Assembly (NCBI GenBank): GCA_003448025.1
Contig: DLXL01000098.1
Location: forward strand, 16,707 to 22,363
Length of the DNA: 5,657 bases
Source of the DNA: Saprospirales bacterium
GTDB lineage: Bacteria > Bacteroidota > Bacteroidia > Chitinophagales > Saprospiraceae
Direction of reading: 5' to 3'
The notes beneath the pieces were generated by a model. The model saw nothing but the letters and a program-made list of their open reading frames with translations, was not told where the DNA came from and searched no databases. This document shows positions 1 to 5,586 of this stretch, piece after piece (within the stretch, counting starts at the first letter, position 1; each line of letters opens with the position of its first letter). The position numbers and the translations under genes are program-made.

Positions 1-149
1 GTTATAAAATTCCGACGTTCAAATACCTGCTCACCCCATCGATCAAATACCTTCAGCGTGCGAATTTCAGTAACGCCATTTCCGGCAAAAATGGTAAACC
101 AGCCATTGTTGTCGCTTCCCGGAAGGATCACATTGGGCACATATATCTG
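1..149 (-). other. Gliding-motility-associated (CHU_C / T9SS type B) C-terminal domain, N-terminal half only
   Basis: Residues 1682-1730 read I-Y-V-P-N-V-I-L-P-G-S, then N-G-W-F-T-I-F, then I-R-T-L-K-V-F-D-R-W-G-E-Q-V-F-E. The V-P-N-V opening and the F-D-R-W-G-x-x-V-F-E core are hallmarks of the gliding-motility-associated C-terminal domain that directs outer-membrane export by the T9SS. The usual 'N-G-D-G-x-N-D' after V-P-N-V-x-x-P is replaced by G-S-D-N-N-G. The window ends just after the core, so the last strands (normally with W-D-G and a G-x-x-x-L-x-R end) and the stop codon are not seen. Confidence 0.9.
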
Positions 150-3100
150 CAGATTGTTTACAGTGATCCAGATTTTGTCTTCTGCGGTACAGCCATTTTG
201 ATCGGTTACCTGCACCAGAAATTCGGTGCCGGTTTTCGGGGCAACCAGTTGCTTGAGTGAAAATGCATCAAAGTCAAATGTGTCTGCTGGCTCCCAGACA
301 ATACTGGTCAATATAGCATTGGTTGGAGTGGTGATGGCCATTAATTGCACTGATTGACCAAGTACCAGGGAGGTATCACTTGCATGAAGGGAAACGCTTA
401 ACGGTAAAGGTTCTGACAGCACAACAGTTTTTGCCCAGGAGCAGCCCAATCCGTCGCGCACACGCAATGGATAAGTGCCTGGTCCCAGCGGTTGATATGT
501 TTTTTCAGAGGTAAATGTTTGATTGTCAATGGAATAAAAATAGGGTGCTTCGCCGCCACTTACCTGTTCAAACCGGATGCTGCCATCATTATCCCCAAAA
601 CATAAAATAGGTTCTATGCTATAGGTGGCCTGAATGGGTTCATTCCAGTTCAGTTGGATGCTGTCGCGTGCCTGACAGCCATTTTGCAAATTGGTTACAA
701 CATGTATGAACCAGCCACCGTTCGTCACTGGTAAGATCAGGGACAGTGTATCCTGAACGGGTGTTCCATTTTGGAGCACAATCCAGCGGTTTTCAAAATC
801 CGGACCCTGGGATGATCCTGTTGCGTTTAGCAGTACCACGGTTTCCTCACAGGGGATCATCATGGTTGGAGGCCCTGCTTCTGCTATTGGCAGGGTTTTG
901 TCTTCCTGAACGAGCAATTGTGTTTGGGCAGTGCACCCGGAAGCATTGGTTACGGTAATCAGGTACGTACCAGCGGTGGAAACAATGTGGCTGGAAGTAT
1001 CCGGAAGCACACTTCCGGGCGATTGCCACAGGTAGTGCAGGTTGGTCTGGTTGGCTGTTATCCCTATGGACACATTGGGGTGCGCACAAGTAAGCAATCC
1101 GGTAAAAGTGCCAAGTTCCAACGCAGGCGGTTGGGTTAGGGTAAAAGTGTTTGTCAAAGGGCATCCATTAGCGTCAGTGACAGTAACGGAATAGGAGCCG
1201 GCAGAAAGTCCTGCCAGGTCTTCCGTTGTTGCATTGTTGCTCCAAATATAGGAATATGTACCGGTGCCTCCGGAAATGGTAAGGTCAACAGCTCCATCAG
1301 TAGAAGCATGGCAAATTACATGCGAGAGATTCACCTGGTCAATAACCAATGCAGGCGGCTCCGTAATCTGGTAGCTTGTGGTGCTTAAGCAGGCGCCATT
1401 GGCGTAGGTCAGGGTCAGAGCGTAGCTGCCGGGCCCGAGTTGTGTCAGATCTTCTGTAGTGGCGTTGTTCGACCATAGGTACCCAAATCCTGGGGTCCCG
1501 CCGGATGTACTGAGGTTAATGCTGCCATTTTGAGCGTTAAAGCAGTTTACCTGCTGTAAGTTGGCTTGCAAAACGGGCTCGGTGTGTTCCGGAACAAAGA
1601 GGGATTCCACCAAAGAGCAACCATTTGCATCCGTAATAGTAAGCTCATAGGCGCCGGATACCAGTCCTGGATTGGTGGGGGTACTCACATTGTTCGACCA
1701 AAGCAAAGTATAGGGCGGGGTGCCTTGGACTGCACCCAAAAAGGATGCATTACCAGTGGGCAATCCCGGACAAGCCGGGATCATTGTCACACCGTTACTC
1801 AACAGAGGATTGGGCTCAACGAGTGTGGCACTGGCAGTCATGGTACAACCGGTGGCATCTGTTACGGTTACGGTGTACTGACCATTGCCAACGTTATTCA
1901 GATCCTGCGTAACAGCAGCATTCGACCATAAATATTGCAAAGGAGGAATCCCGTTTTGAACGCTCAGGTCCACAAATCCGCCCGGTCCGCCGTTGCAAGC
2001 TGCCGGAGCCTGTTGTGTACTGGTTAAAATGGGTAATGGTTCAGTGATCTGGAACGATTGGGTTTGGCTACAAAGGCCATTGGCGTAGGTAAAGGTCAGG
2101 GCATATGCACCGGGAGAAAGCGTTTGTATCTGGTTGTCTGTCGCGTTATTAGACCATAGATAGGCATATCCTGGCGCCCCGCCGGTTAATTGAACGGCAA
2201 TGGATCCGTTATTGGCTCCAAAGCAAGTAACTTGCTGCACAAGGGTGGATGCCACGGGCACCGCATATTCAGGAACCACAGCGGTTTCAGTTATTGAGCA
2301 ACCATTGTTATCCGTTACCGTGAGTTGATACTGACCTGCCGGTAACTGGTCGATCTGGCTGGTAGAAGCATTATTCGACCAAAGTAACTGGTAGGGTGGG
2401 GTTCCCTGAATAGCTCCCTGAAAAACAAGGGAGCCCGTAGCGGCGTTTTCGCACGCAGGAAGGATGTTTATTCCATTGGAAATCAATAGGTCAGGTTGAG
2501 GTAATATCACGGTAGCCACGTCAGTACACTGACTGGCATCGCTTACTATGACGGTATATGTACCTGCAGGAACGTTGTTCAATTGCTGCATCTGACTGCC
2601 ATCTGACCAGGTATACCCAAACGGCGCTTGTCCGGTTTGGATGCTCAACCCGATGGATCCTGTTTGCCCGAAACACAAAATTCCGGCGCTTACCTGGGCG
2701 TTAATTTCCACCAGCCCTCCTGCCTCGGCCTGGATACTGTCGATGGTGATACAACCTTTGGCATTGGTGACTGTAACAGTGTACATACCATCTGTTTGTG
2801 TGCTGATTCCTGCGCTGTTTTCACCTGACGACCACTGGTAAGCGAATGGAGGGAAATTGCCCTGGGTATTCGCTTGTAATTGTGCCGGATTTCCCTGGCA
2901 ATCACCATGAAGCGTATCCAGTTGTAAAAGAGGTGCTCCATAGGATCCCAGCATCATCGTATCTATATGCTTGATCCCGCAAAAGTCGGTAGCTTCCACC
3001 CAGTACGAGCCACTTTGCAGGGCAACAAAGGTGCTGGAAGTGCTACCATCCTGCCATAAATATTGTGCAAACCCGGTGCCGGCATTCAGTTGAATAGTGG

Positions 3101-5192
3101 TGTCGGGGCATGCCATTACATCCGGACCCAAGTCTACCGGTACATGTGGTACGGGCACTTCAAACTGGAACAAGTTGTTCAGGAAATCACATTCCAGCAA
3201 ATCTGAGGAAGGGAAGTCTGCATCCAATTGAAAGGGTGGCGCTATGGAAGCATCATCGTTCACCACGCCAAACTGCGTTCCGGTACCTGTCCTGGGCAAG
3301 GTTATCTGGAATATTCGACAGGAGTCGGCCAGGACCGGTGCTGAGGTGTATTGCACGGGCGCCATCAAGGATGCAGTGCTGGTGGTAGGGTTGCTCAGAT
3401 AAAATGCGATGGGAGCACCCGTGGGGAAGATCTTGTTCCCTTGATTACAAACTTCCACGGAAAGGATCATGCTGTCTCCCAGACAAGCACTTTGCACCAC
3501 TGAAGCCAGCACATCAGGCAACGGGATTTGCGGTTGGAAATTTTCATCCAACAAAGGGCGTTGGGATAAATAGGTATTAATCGGGCGTATACCTGAACCG
3601 GCTGCGGGTAGTTCCAGGTGGTGTAGGGGTTGTTGTGCAGGGATGCTCAGATCATCATTTACATTGACAATAAAGTAGTTATACTGATTCCAGATATTTC
3701 GGCAGGGCACCCATGGAAAGGTATCGGATTCATATACCCGGAGGCGGCCCCTGAAACGCGCATTGAAGGATGCCGGGGGGGCTGCGTTGATCCGGCCGGT
3801 AACGGCAATTTCTGTTTCACCATCATTATCCACATCTGCCACTACGGCATATTCATCTGAAGTGATGGAAAAACTGGGTGTCTGGAGCCAGTTCCGCTGT
3901 GCATCCACTCCGGGCGGGAATGGGGCTGCACCGCCGTACAAGATCCGGAGATTGCTTTCATCACGGTACACGATTTCCGAAATCCCATCGCCATTGAAAT
4001 CATACACCGAAGAACCTGTCCAACCGGATCCGTCAGAAGTTGGCAGATTCCACCAATAGGGAGTGGCCGGTGTTAGCGCAGCTTTCTGCAAATTATAGCA
4101 GGTAAAATTCAAAGAGCTACAGATCAGAATTTCAGGATAGTCTTCCGCGAAACCTTGTTTGGTATCATCATATACGTTGGCAATACAGGCCAAACTCCCA
4201 CTGCTAAAGGTGTTGGTAGGGTAGGGGAACCAACGGATAAGTCCGTTTTTGTTCCAAACATACATGCCAAACTGATTGGTTTGACGTACTGAAGTGACGA
4301 TAATATCCAGAATGCCATCCAGGTTTACATCTGCAACGGCGGTATAACCATCGCGGTAGCCGGAATTTGCCGGAACCATGTTGCGCAGATCTCTTTGCAC
4401 TTTGATTTCCATTGGGTCGCCATCGGCAATACTTAGATCCACGGAGTAGATCACAGGGCCGGCCACCAATTCCAGCCCGTTGCAATCCGGATCGCCGTTG
4501 CAATCTGCCGGAGAAAGCATGTCTACGGCAGTTGGGTTGCTGGCGCCTTCGTTATACAGATTGTATTGAGATTGCCCCATGGTTGCTGTACCGGAAAGTA
4601 CTTTACTCAGGGTTGGGTTGGCAGGATTGGTCAGGTTGAATCTGAAAATATCCCTTCCGGCATATATCTCCGGAAGGCCATCGGCATTAAAATCTGCCAG
4701 CAGGGGGCGTTGGTCTTCAAAGTCAAGTAATCCTGTTGAGGTTATCCAAAGGGTCATGGGCGCCACCGGATTTTCGGTATAGTTACGGAACACCCGAATT
4801 CGGCGGTCTGCACAGGAAATGATCAGTTCCGGGATGCCATCGTTATCGATGTCTCCAACCGTAGGTGCCGGCGAAGGGTAAAAATCAAAGCCGCCGGGTA
4901 CGGTCAGGATCATAGGAGTGGCTGCATTGGAGCCATCGCCACGGTAGATTTGTACTTTATCGAATTGCTGGAAATTGCCTTCCAGTACGATAATCTCGGG
5001 AATACTGTCTTGTTGTGGATTCAGGTTGGCTACTATTGGCGACGTTACGGTAGAAGGGCCATCTTGTGCAGATTGCCATGCCAGTTTTACCGTAAACTGG
5101 GTTGGCAGGTTGGGGATTGAGCAATCCTGGCCAAAAACAGAGGTGCTGCCTAATAAGATGAGAAATACATTAAGGTGTAGAGCACGCCGCAT
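1..5192 (-). CDS. Giant secreted FG-GAP / SprB-repeat surface protein with T9SS type B (CHU_C) sorting domain, 3' end off window
   Basis: The frame is open for 1730 codons from ATG at 5190-5192 to the left edge. The start is the first in-frame ATG after a TGA about 90 bases upstream, and it directly precedes a signal peptide. An in-frame GTG at 5226-5228 would put a polar extension before that peptide. Order by residue: signal peptide 1-21; FG-GAP/VCBS propeller about 45-470; linker; CARDB-like 553-686; Ig/PKD-like 687-745; eight SprB-type modules 755-1355; two PKD-like modules 1356-1515; SprB module 1518-1595; PKD-like 1597-1678; CHU_C-type domain from 1682. By family knowledge such proteins leave the cell through Sec and then the T9SS and stay on the surface or are released. 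Adhesion or a gliding role is inference. The usual sorting domain needs about 40-50 more residues, so the full protein should be near 1775 residues. No partner gene is visible. No gene symbol is justified; SprB itself is a different, larger protein. Confidence 0.95.
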   Translation of the reverse strand, partial: MRRALHLNVFLILLGSTSVFGQDCSIPNLPTQFTVKLAWQSAQDGPSTVTSPIVANLNPQQDSIPEIIVLEGNFQQFDKVQIYRGDGSNAATPMILTVPGGFDFYPSPAPTVGDIDNDGIPELIISCADRRIRVFRNYTENPVAPMTLWITSTGLLDFEDQRPLLADFNADGLPEIYAGRDIFRFNLTNPANPTLSKVLSGTATMGQSQYNLYNEGASNPTAVDMLSPADCNGDPDCNGLELVAGPVIYSVDLSIADGDPMEIKVQRDLRNMVPANSGYRDGYTAVADVNLDGILDIIVTSVRQTNQFGMYVWNKNGLIRWFPYPTNTFSSGSLACIANVYDDTKQGFAEDYPEILICSSLNFTCYNLQKAALTPATPYWWNLPTSDGSGWTGSSVYDFNGDGISEIVYRDESNLRILYGGAAPFPPGVDAQRNWLQTPSFSITSDEYAVVADVDNDGETEIAVTGRINAAPPASFNARFRGRLRVYESDTFPWVPCRNIWNQYNYFIVNVNDDLSIPAQQPLHHLELPAAGSGIRPINTYLSQRPLLDENFQPQIPLPDVLASVVQSACLGDSMILSVEVCNQGNKIFPTGAPIAFYLSNPTTSTASLMAPVQYTSAPVLADSCRIFQITLPRTGTGTQFGVVNDDASIAPPFQLDADFPSSDLLECDFLNNLFQFEVPVPHVPVDLGPDVMACPDTTIQLNAGTGFAQYLWQDGSTSSTFVALQSGSYWVEATDFCGIKHIDTMMLGSYGAPLLQLDTLHGDCQGNPAQLQANTQGNFPPFAYQWSSGENSAGISTQTDGMYTVTVTNAKGCITIDSIQAEAGGLVEINAQVSAGILCFGQTGSIGLSIQTGQAPFGYTWSDGSQMQQLNNVPAGTYTVIVSDASQCTDVATVILPQPDLLISNGINILPACENAATGSLVFQGAIQGTPPYQLLWSNNASTSQIDQLPAGQYQLTVTDNNGCSITETAVVPEYAVPVASTLVQQVTCFGANNGSIAVQLTGGAPGYAYLWSNNATDNQIQTLSPGAYALTFTYANGLCSQTQSFQITEPLPILTSTQQAPAACNGGPGGFVDLSVQNGIPPLQYLWSNAAVTQDLNNVGNGQYTVTVTDATGCTMTASATLVEPNPLLSNGVTMIPACPGLPTGNASFLGAVQGTPPYTLLWSNNVSTPTNPGLVSGAYELTITDANGCSLVESLFVPEHTEPVLQANLQQVNCFNAQNGSINLSTSGGTPGFGYLWSNNATTEDLTQLGPGSYALTLTYANGACLSTTSYQITEPPALVIDQVNLSHVICHASTDGAVDLTISGGTGTYSYIWSNNATTEDLAGLSAGSYSVTVTDANGCPLTNTFTLTQPPALELGTFTGLLTCAHPNVSIGITANQTNLHYLWQSPGSVLPDTSSHIVSTAGTYLITVTNASGCTAQTQLLVQEDKTLPIAEAGPPTMMIPCEETVVLLNATGSSQGPDFENRWIVLQNGTPVQDTLSLILPVTNGGWFIHVVTNLQNGCQARDSIQLNWNEPIQATYSIEPILCFGDNDGSIRFEQVSGGEAPYFYSIDNQTFTSEKTYQPLGPGTYPLRVRDGLGCSWAKTVVLSEPLPLSVSLHASDTSLVLGQSVQLMAITTPTNAILTSIVWEPADTFDFDAFSLKQLVAPKTGTEFLVQVTDQNGCTAEDKIWITVNNLQIYVPNVILPGSDNNGWFTIFAGNGVTEIRTLKVFDRWGEQVFERRNFI
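159..404 (-). other. PKD-like module before the sorting domain, residues about 1597-1678
   Basis: The segment starts L-S-V-S-L-H-A-S-D-T, has L-G-Q-S-V-Q-L-M-A at 1611-1619, I-V-W-E-P at 1631-1635, then F-L-V-Q-V-T-D-Q-N-G-C-T-A at 1658-1670 and a closing D-K-I-W-I-T-V strand. The order 'G-x-x-V-x-L...W-x-P...T-x-Y/F-x-V-x-V-x-D-x-x-G-C' directly before a CHU_C-type tail is a standard layout in this protein class. It lacks the early Cys found in the other modules, leaving C1668 unpaired. Confidence 0.7.
408..641 (-). repeat. Isolated ninth SprB repeat, residues about 1518-1595
   Basis: The unit has the full SprB signature: I-L-C-F-G-D-N-D-G-S-I-R-F from 1529, S-G-G-E-A-P-Y-F-Y-S-I-D from 1545, L-G-P-G-T-Y-P-L-R-V-R-D from 1569 and G-L-G-C at 1581-1584. 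It differs from the eight clustered units by having Y-S-I-D-N in place of the W-S-N motif, which is the other common SprB variant. It therefore probably has a separate origin from the clustered array. Confidence 0.8.
648..1127 (-). other. Two PKD/Ig-like modules, residues about 1356-1515
   Basis: The first module (about 1357-1429) has C1369, Y-L-W-Q at 1387-1390, G-T-Y-L-I-T-V-T-N at 1408-1416 and G-C at 1419-1420. It resembles a SprB module without the G-S-I strand. The second (about 1430-1515) opens with A-E-A-G-P-P at 1437-1442, has C1448, L-L-N-A-T-G-S at 1454-1460, W1470, and N-G-C at 1504-1506. Its 'AGP...C...L-x-A-x-G-S' opening is typical of PKD-like modules in Bacteroidota surface proteins. 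They break the SprB array before the last SprB unit. Assignment to PKD versus another Ig-like family is uncertain. Confidence 0.6.
1353..2033 (-). repeat. Block repeat copy B: SprB modules 5-6-7 (residues about 1054-1280)
   Basis: This is the second copy of the 681-bp block. Nucleotide matches keep exact phase: the 15-mer GCCATTGGCGTAGGT (plus strand) occurs at 1395 and again at 2076, and TTCGACC at 1693 and 2374, both 681 bp apart. The copies have drifted well beyond recent duplication, since many codons differ while motif residues are kept. Which copy is ancestral cannot be told here. Confidence 0.75.
2034..2714 (-). repeat. Block repeat copy A: SprB modules 2-3-4 (residues about 827-1053)
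   Basis: This is the first copy of a 681-bp second-order repeat that contains three SprB modules. Its modules match those of copy B one for one rather than matching their own neighbours. Module 3 shares P-A-C, Q-G-T-P-P-Y and L-L-W-S-N-N with module 6. Module 4 shares Q-Q-V-x-C-F and Y-A-N-G-x-C with module 7. Module 2 shares Q-x-L-N-N-V with module 5. Trp 862, 938 and 1013 sit exactly 227 residues before Trp 1089, 1165 and 1240. Block edges are approximate. Confidence 0.75.
2958..3134 (-). other. Ig/PKD-like domain, residues about 687-745
   Basis: The segment opens with D-L-G-P-D-V at 687-692, has C695, then L-N-A-G-T-G-F at 702-708, Y-L-W-Q-D-G at 711-716 and G-S-Y-W-V-E-A at 728-734, and closes with C738. 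This 'LGPD...C...L-x-AG...YLWQDGS...G-x-YWV...C' layout is a common Ig/PKD-like module in Bacteroidota T9SS clients, usually placed next to SprB repeats as here. It probably acts as a rigid spacer or adhesive module; no ligand can be deduced. Confidence 0.7.
3135..3536 (-). other. CARDB-like beta-sandwich domain, residues about 553-686
   Basis: After a linker (about 490-552) the chain reads P-D-V-L-A-S-V-V, then S-V-E-V-C-N-Q-G-N at 578-586, then I-A-F-Y-L-S at 595-600. This matches the CARDB pattern of a strand, an N-x-G turn and an edge strand with F-Y. In surface proteins of this phylum such a domain often sits between an FG-GAP propeller and Ig-like repeats. Cysteines at 570, 582, 625 and 668 could form two disulfides. 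The family call rests on pattern only; a generic Ig-like fold is the alternative. Confidence 0.55.
3783..5060 (-). other. FG-GAP/VCBS beta-propeller region, residues about 45-470, about eight blades
   Basis: Five clear integrin-like calcium loops of the form D-x-D/N-x-D-G are visible: D114-I-D-N-D118-G, D167-F-N-A-D171-G, D288-V-N-L-D292-G, D398-F-N-G-D402-G and D453-V-D-N-D457-G. Each is followed by the usual hydrophobic-E/D-hydrophobic strand (for example PELII, SEIVY). Three more degenerate copies lie at about 52-72, 228-245 (two Cys in the loop) and 338-358. Spacing of about 50-60 residues fits a seven- or eight-bladed propeller. By family knowledge these are calcium-stabilised extracellular domains used for ligand or surface binding; no enzymatic residues are recognised. 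The blade count is my estimate. Confidence 0.85.
5130..5192 (-). other. Sec signal peptide, residues 1-21
   Basis: The N-terminus has a basic n-region (M-R-R at 1-3, H6), a hydrophobic core (V9-F-L-I-L-L14) and a polar c-region ending V19-F20-G21, followed by Q22-D23. Small residues at -3 and -1 fit signal peptidase I cleavage after G21, and a Gln directly after the cut is common in Bacteroidota exported proteins. C24 is not preceded by a lipobox, so a lipoprotein is unlikely. A Sec signal is expected for a T9SS client, which must reach the periplasm first. Confidence 0.88.
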
Positions 5193-5209
5193 AATTATAA
5201 AATCGCTAA

Positions 5210-5241
5210 CCCGGACACAATGGTACACATTGCAGCCCGGG
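5210..5241. repeat. Interrupted inverted repeat in the 5' leader
   Basis: CCCGG at 5210-5214 pairs with CCGGG at 5237-5241. Inside it CAAT at 5218-5221 pairs with ATTG at 5229-5232 around a 7-base loop, with unpaired 3- and 4-base sides between the two stems. In the leader RNA it would lie 18-49 bases before the start codon. It could modulate translation, or could be chance; the stems are short. It does not resemble a riboswitch I know. Confidence 0.35.
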
Positions 5242-5341
5242 AGATGATGGTTGCGGATTAGGATTATGCTGGTGTTTAGAAATCAACTTGTGAACATCAG
5301 AAAGGAGTCTCTTCACCAGGCGTAAAGTCGTACAAACAGCC

Positions 5342-5371
5342 CAAAGTTAAGTCTTTTTCTGATTGTAACAA
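5342..5371 (-). promoter_or_regulatory. Bacteroidota-type promoter TTG-N19-TAACTTTG for the giant gene
   Basis: On the minus strand, TTG (plus-strand CAA at 5369-5371) is followed after 19 bases by TAACTTTG (plus-strand CAAAGTTA at 5342-5349). This fits the Bacteroidota housekeeping pattern of a -33 TTG and a -7 TAnnTTTG box. I found no other CAAAnnTA on the plus strand in the 465-bp intergenic region. Transcription would start near 5335, giving a leader of roughly 140 nt. The region before the ATG shows no Shine-Dalgarno sequence and is AT-rich, as is usual in this phylum. Confidence 0.6.
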
Positions 5372-5400
5372 GAGATGCGGTGGATGGCTTGGTATGCTCT

Positions 5401-5469
5401 TAACCTGCCGGAAGTCTATTGGATGGTGAGAGCTGATGTCGCCCCGCCCATCCAAAGTCCGGCAGGTTA
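5401..5469. repeat. Long interrupted palindrome (12-bp plus 8-bp stems), REP/MITE-like
   Basis: TAACCTGCCGGA at 5401-5412 is perfectly complementary to TCCGGCAGGTTA at 5458-5469. Inside, TTGGATGG at 5419-5426 pairs perfectly with CCATCCAA at 5448-5455. The side loops are 6 and 2 bases and the terminal loop about 21 bases. Twenty paired bases in 69 bp is well above chance. No U-tract follows either side, so it is a poor intrinsic terminator. A dispersed REP-like element, a small non-autonomous mobile element or a regulator-binding site just upstream of the promoter are the options. Confidence 0.7.
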
Positions 5470-5523
5470 TTCTTCAGTATCCGAATATCTTATACTGACT
5501 ATCCGCATGATGTACAGGAATAT

Positions 5524-5586
5524 GATTTCCGATTTCTGCTTTGTTTCGATTTCCGCTTTCCGAATAGATTTGAGATTTGGGATTGG
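5524..5586. repeat. Degenerate GATTT-rich repeat
   Basis: Six imperfect copies of a GATTTCC/GATTTG-like unit occur: GATTTCCG at 5524, GATTTCTG at 5531, GATTTCCG at 5548, GATTTG at 5567, GATTTGG at 5574 and GATTGG at 5581. Spacing is irregular (7 to 19 bases). The tract is pyrimidine-rich on the plus strand in its first half and ends in a T-run and A-run at 5589-5600. No coding sense is visible. Similar low-complexity intergenic tracts are, to my recollection, frequent in large Bacteroidota genomes. Confidence 0.45.
5540..5572 (+). promoter_or_regulatory. Possible rightward promoter TTTG-N21-TAGATTTG
   Basis: On the plus strand TTTG at 5540-5543 is followed after 21 bases by TAGATTTG at 5565-5572, matching the same -33/-7 pattern as the leftward promoter. 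It would drive a gene starting beyond the right edge, divergent from the giant gene. The boxes lie inside a GATTT-rich repeat, which raises the odds of a chance TTTG match, and no start codon with an open frame follows before 5657. Confidence 0.3.

Larger units (their letters stand above)
1128..2930 (-). repeat. Array of eight SprB-type repeats, residues about 755-1355
   Basis: Eight modules of about 70-77 residues follow one pattern: an early Cys, a G-S-I/hydrophobic strand, P-P/G-Y-x-Y-x-W-S-N/D, then L-x-x-G-x-Y-x-V/L-T-V-T-D-x-x-G-C, ending in x-E/Q-P. The Trp residues lie at 787, 862, 938, 1013, 1089, 1165, 1240 and 1317. Early Cys are at 765, 840, 914, 990, 1066, 1141, 1217 and 1294; late Cys at 814, 889, 965, 1041, 1116, 1192, 1268 and 1344. 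SprB repeats are named from the mobile gliding adhesin of Flavobacterium johnsoniae. In this architecture they likely form a long stalk. Modules 1 and 2 are the most divergent; module 2 has S-Q-C instead of G-C. Confidence 0.85.

Noticed and set aside
1128..2930. Regular repeats considered as a CRISPR array or a DNA satellite
   Set aside because: The repeats are about 225 bp long, diverged, in frame, and translate into SprB modules with no spacer pattern.
746..4782. Many open frames of 60-120 codons on the plus strand and in other minus-strand frames across this span
   Set aside because: They all lie inside the continuous 1730-codon minus-strand frame, have no recognisable domains or plausible starts, and look like by-products of repetitive coding DNA.
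5119..5128. Cys near the N-terminus (C24) as a lipoprotein attachment site
   Set aside because: The residues before it (F-G-Q-D) do not form a lipobox. Cleavage after G21 by signal peptidase I fits better.
5226..5228. Alternative in-frame GTG start 12 codons upstream of the chosen ATG
   Set aside because: It would place a polar, charged segment before a well-formed signal peptide and lies inside the leader inverted repeat. The ATG at 5190-5192 is better.
4975..5247. 90-codon plus-strand open frame across the start of the giant gene
   Set aside because: It is antisense to the signal peptide and the first propeller blade, and shows no protein-like features of its own.
5401..5469. Palindrome as an intrinsic transcription terminator
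   Set aside because: No T-run follows the stem on either strand, and no gene ends next to it within the window.
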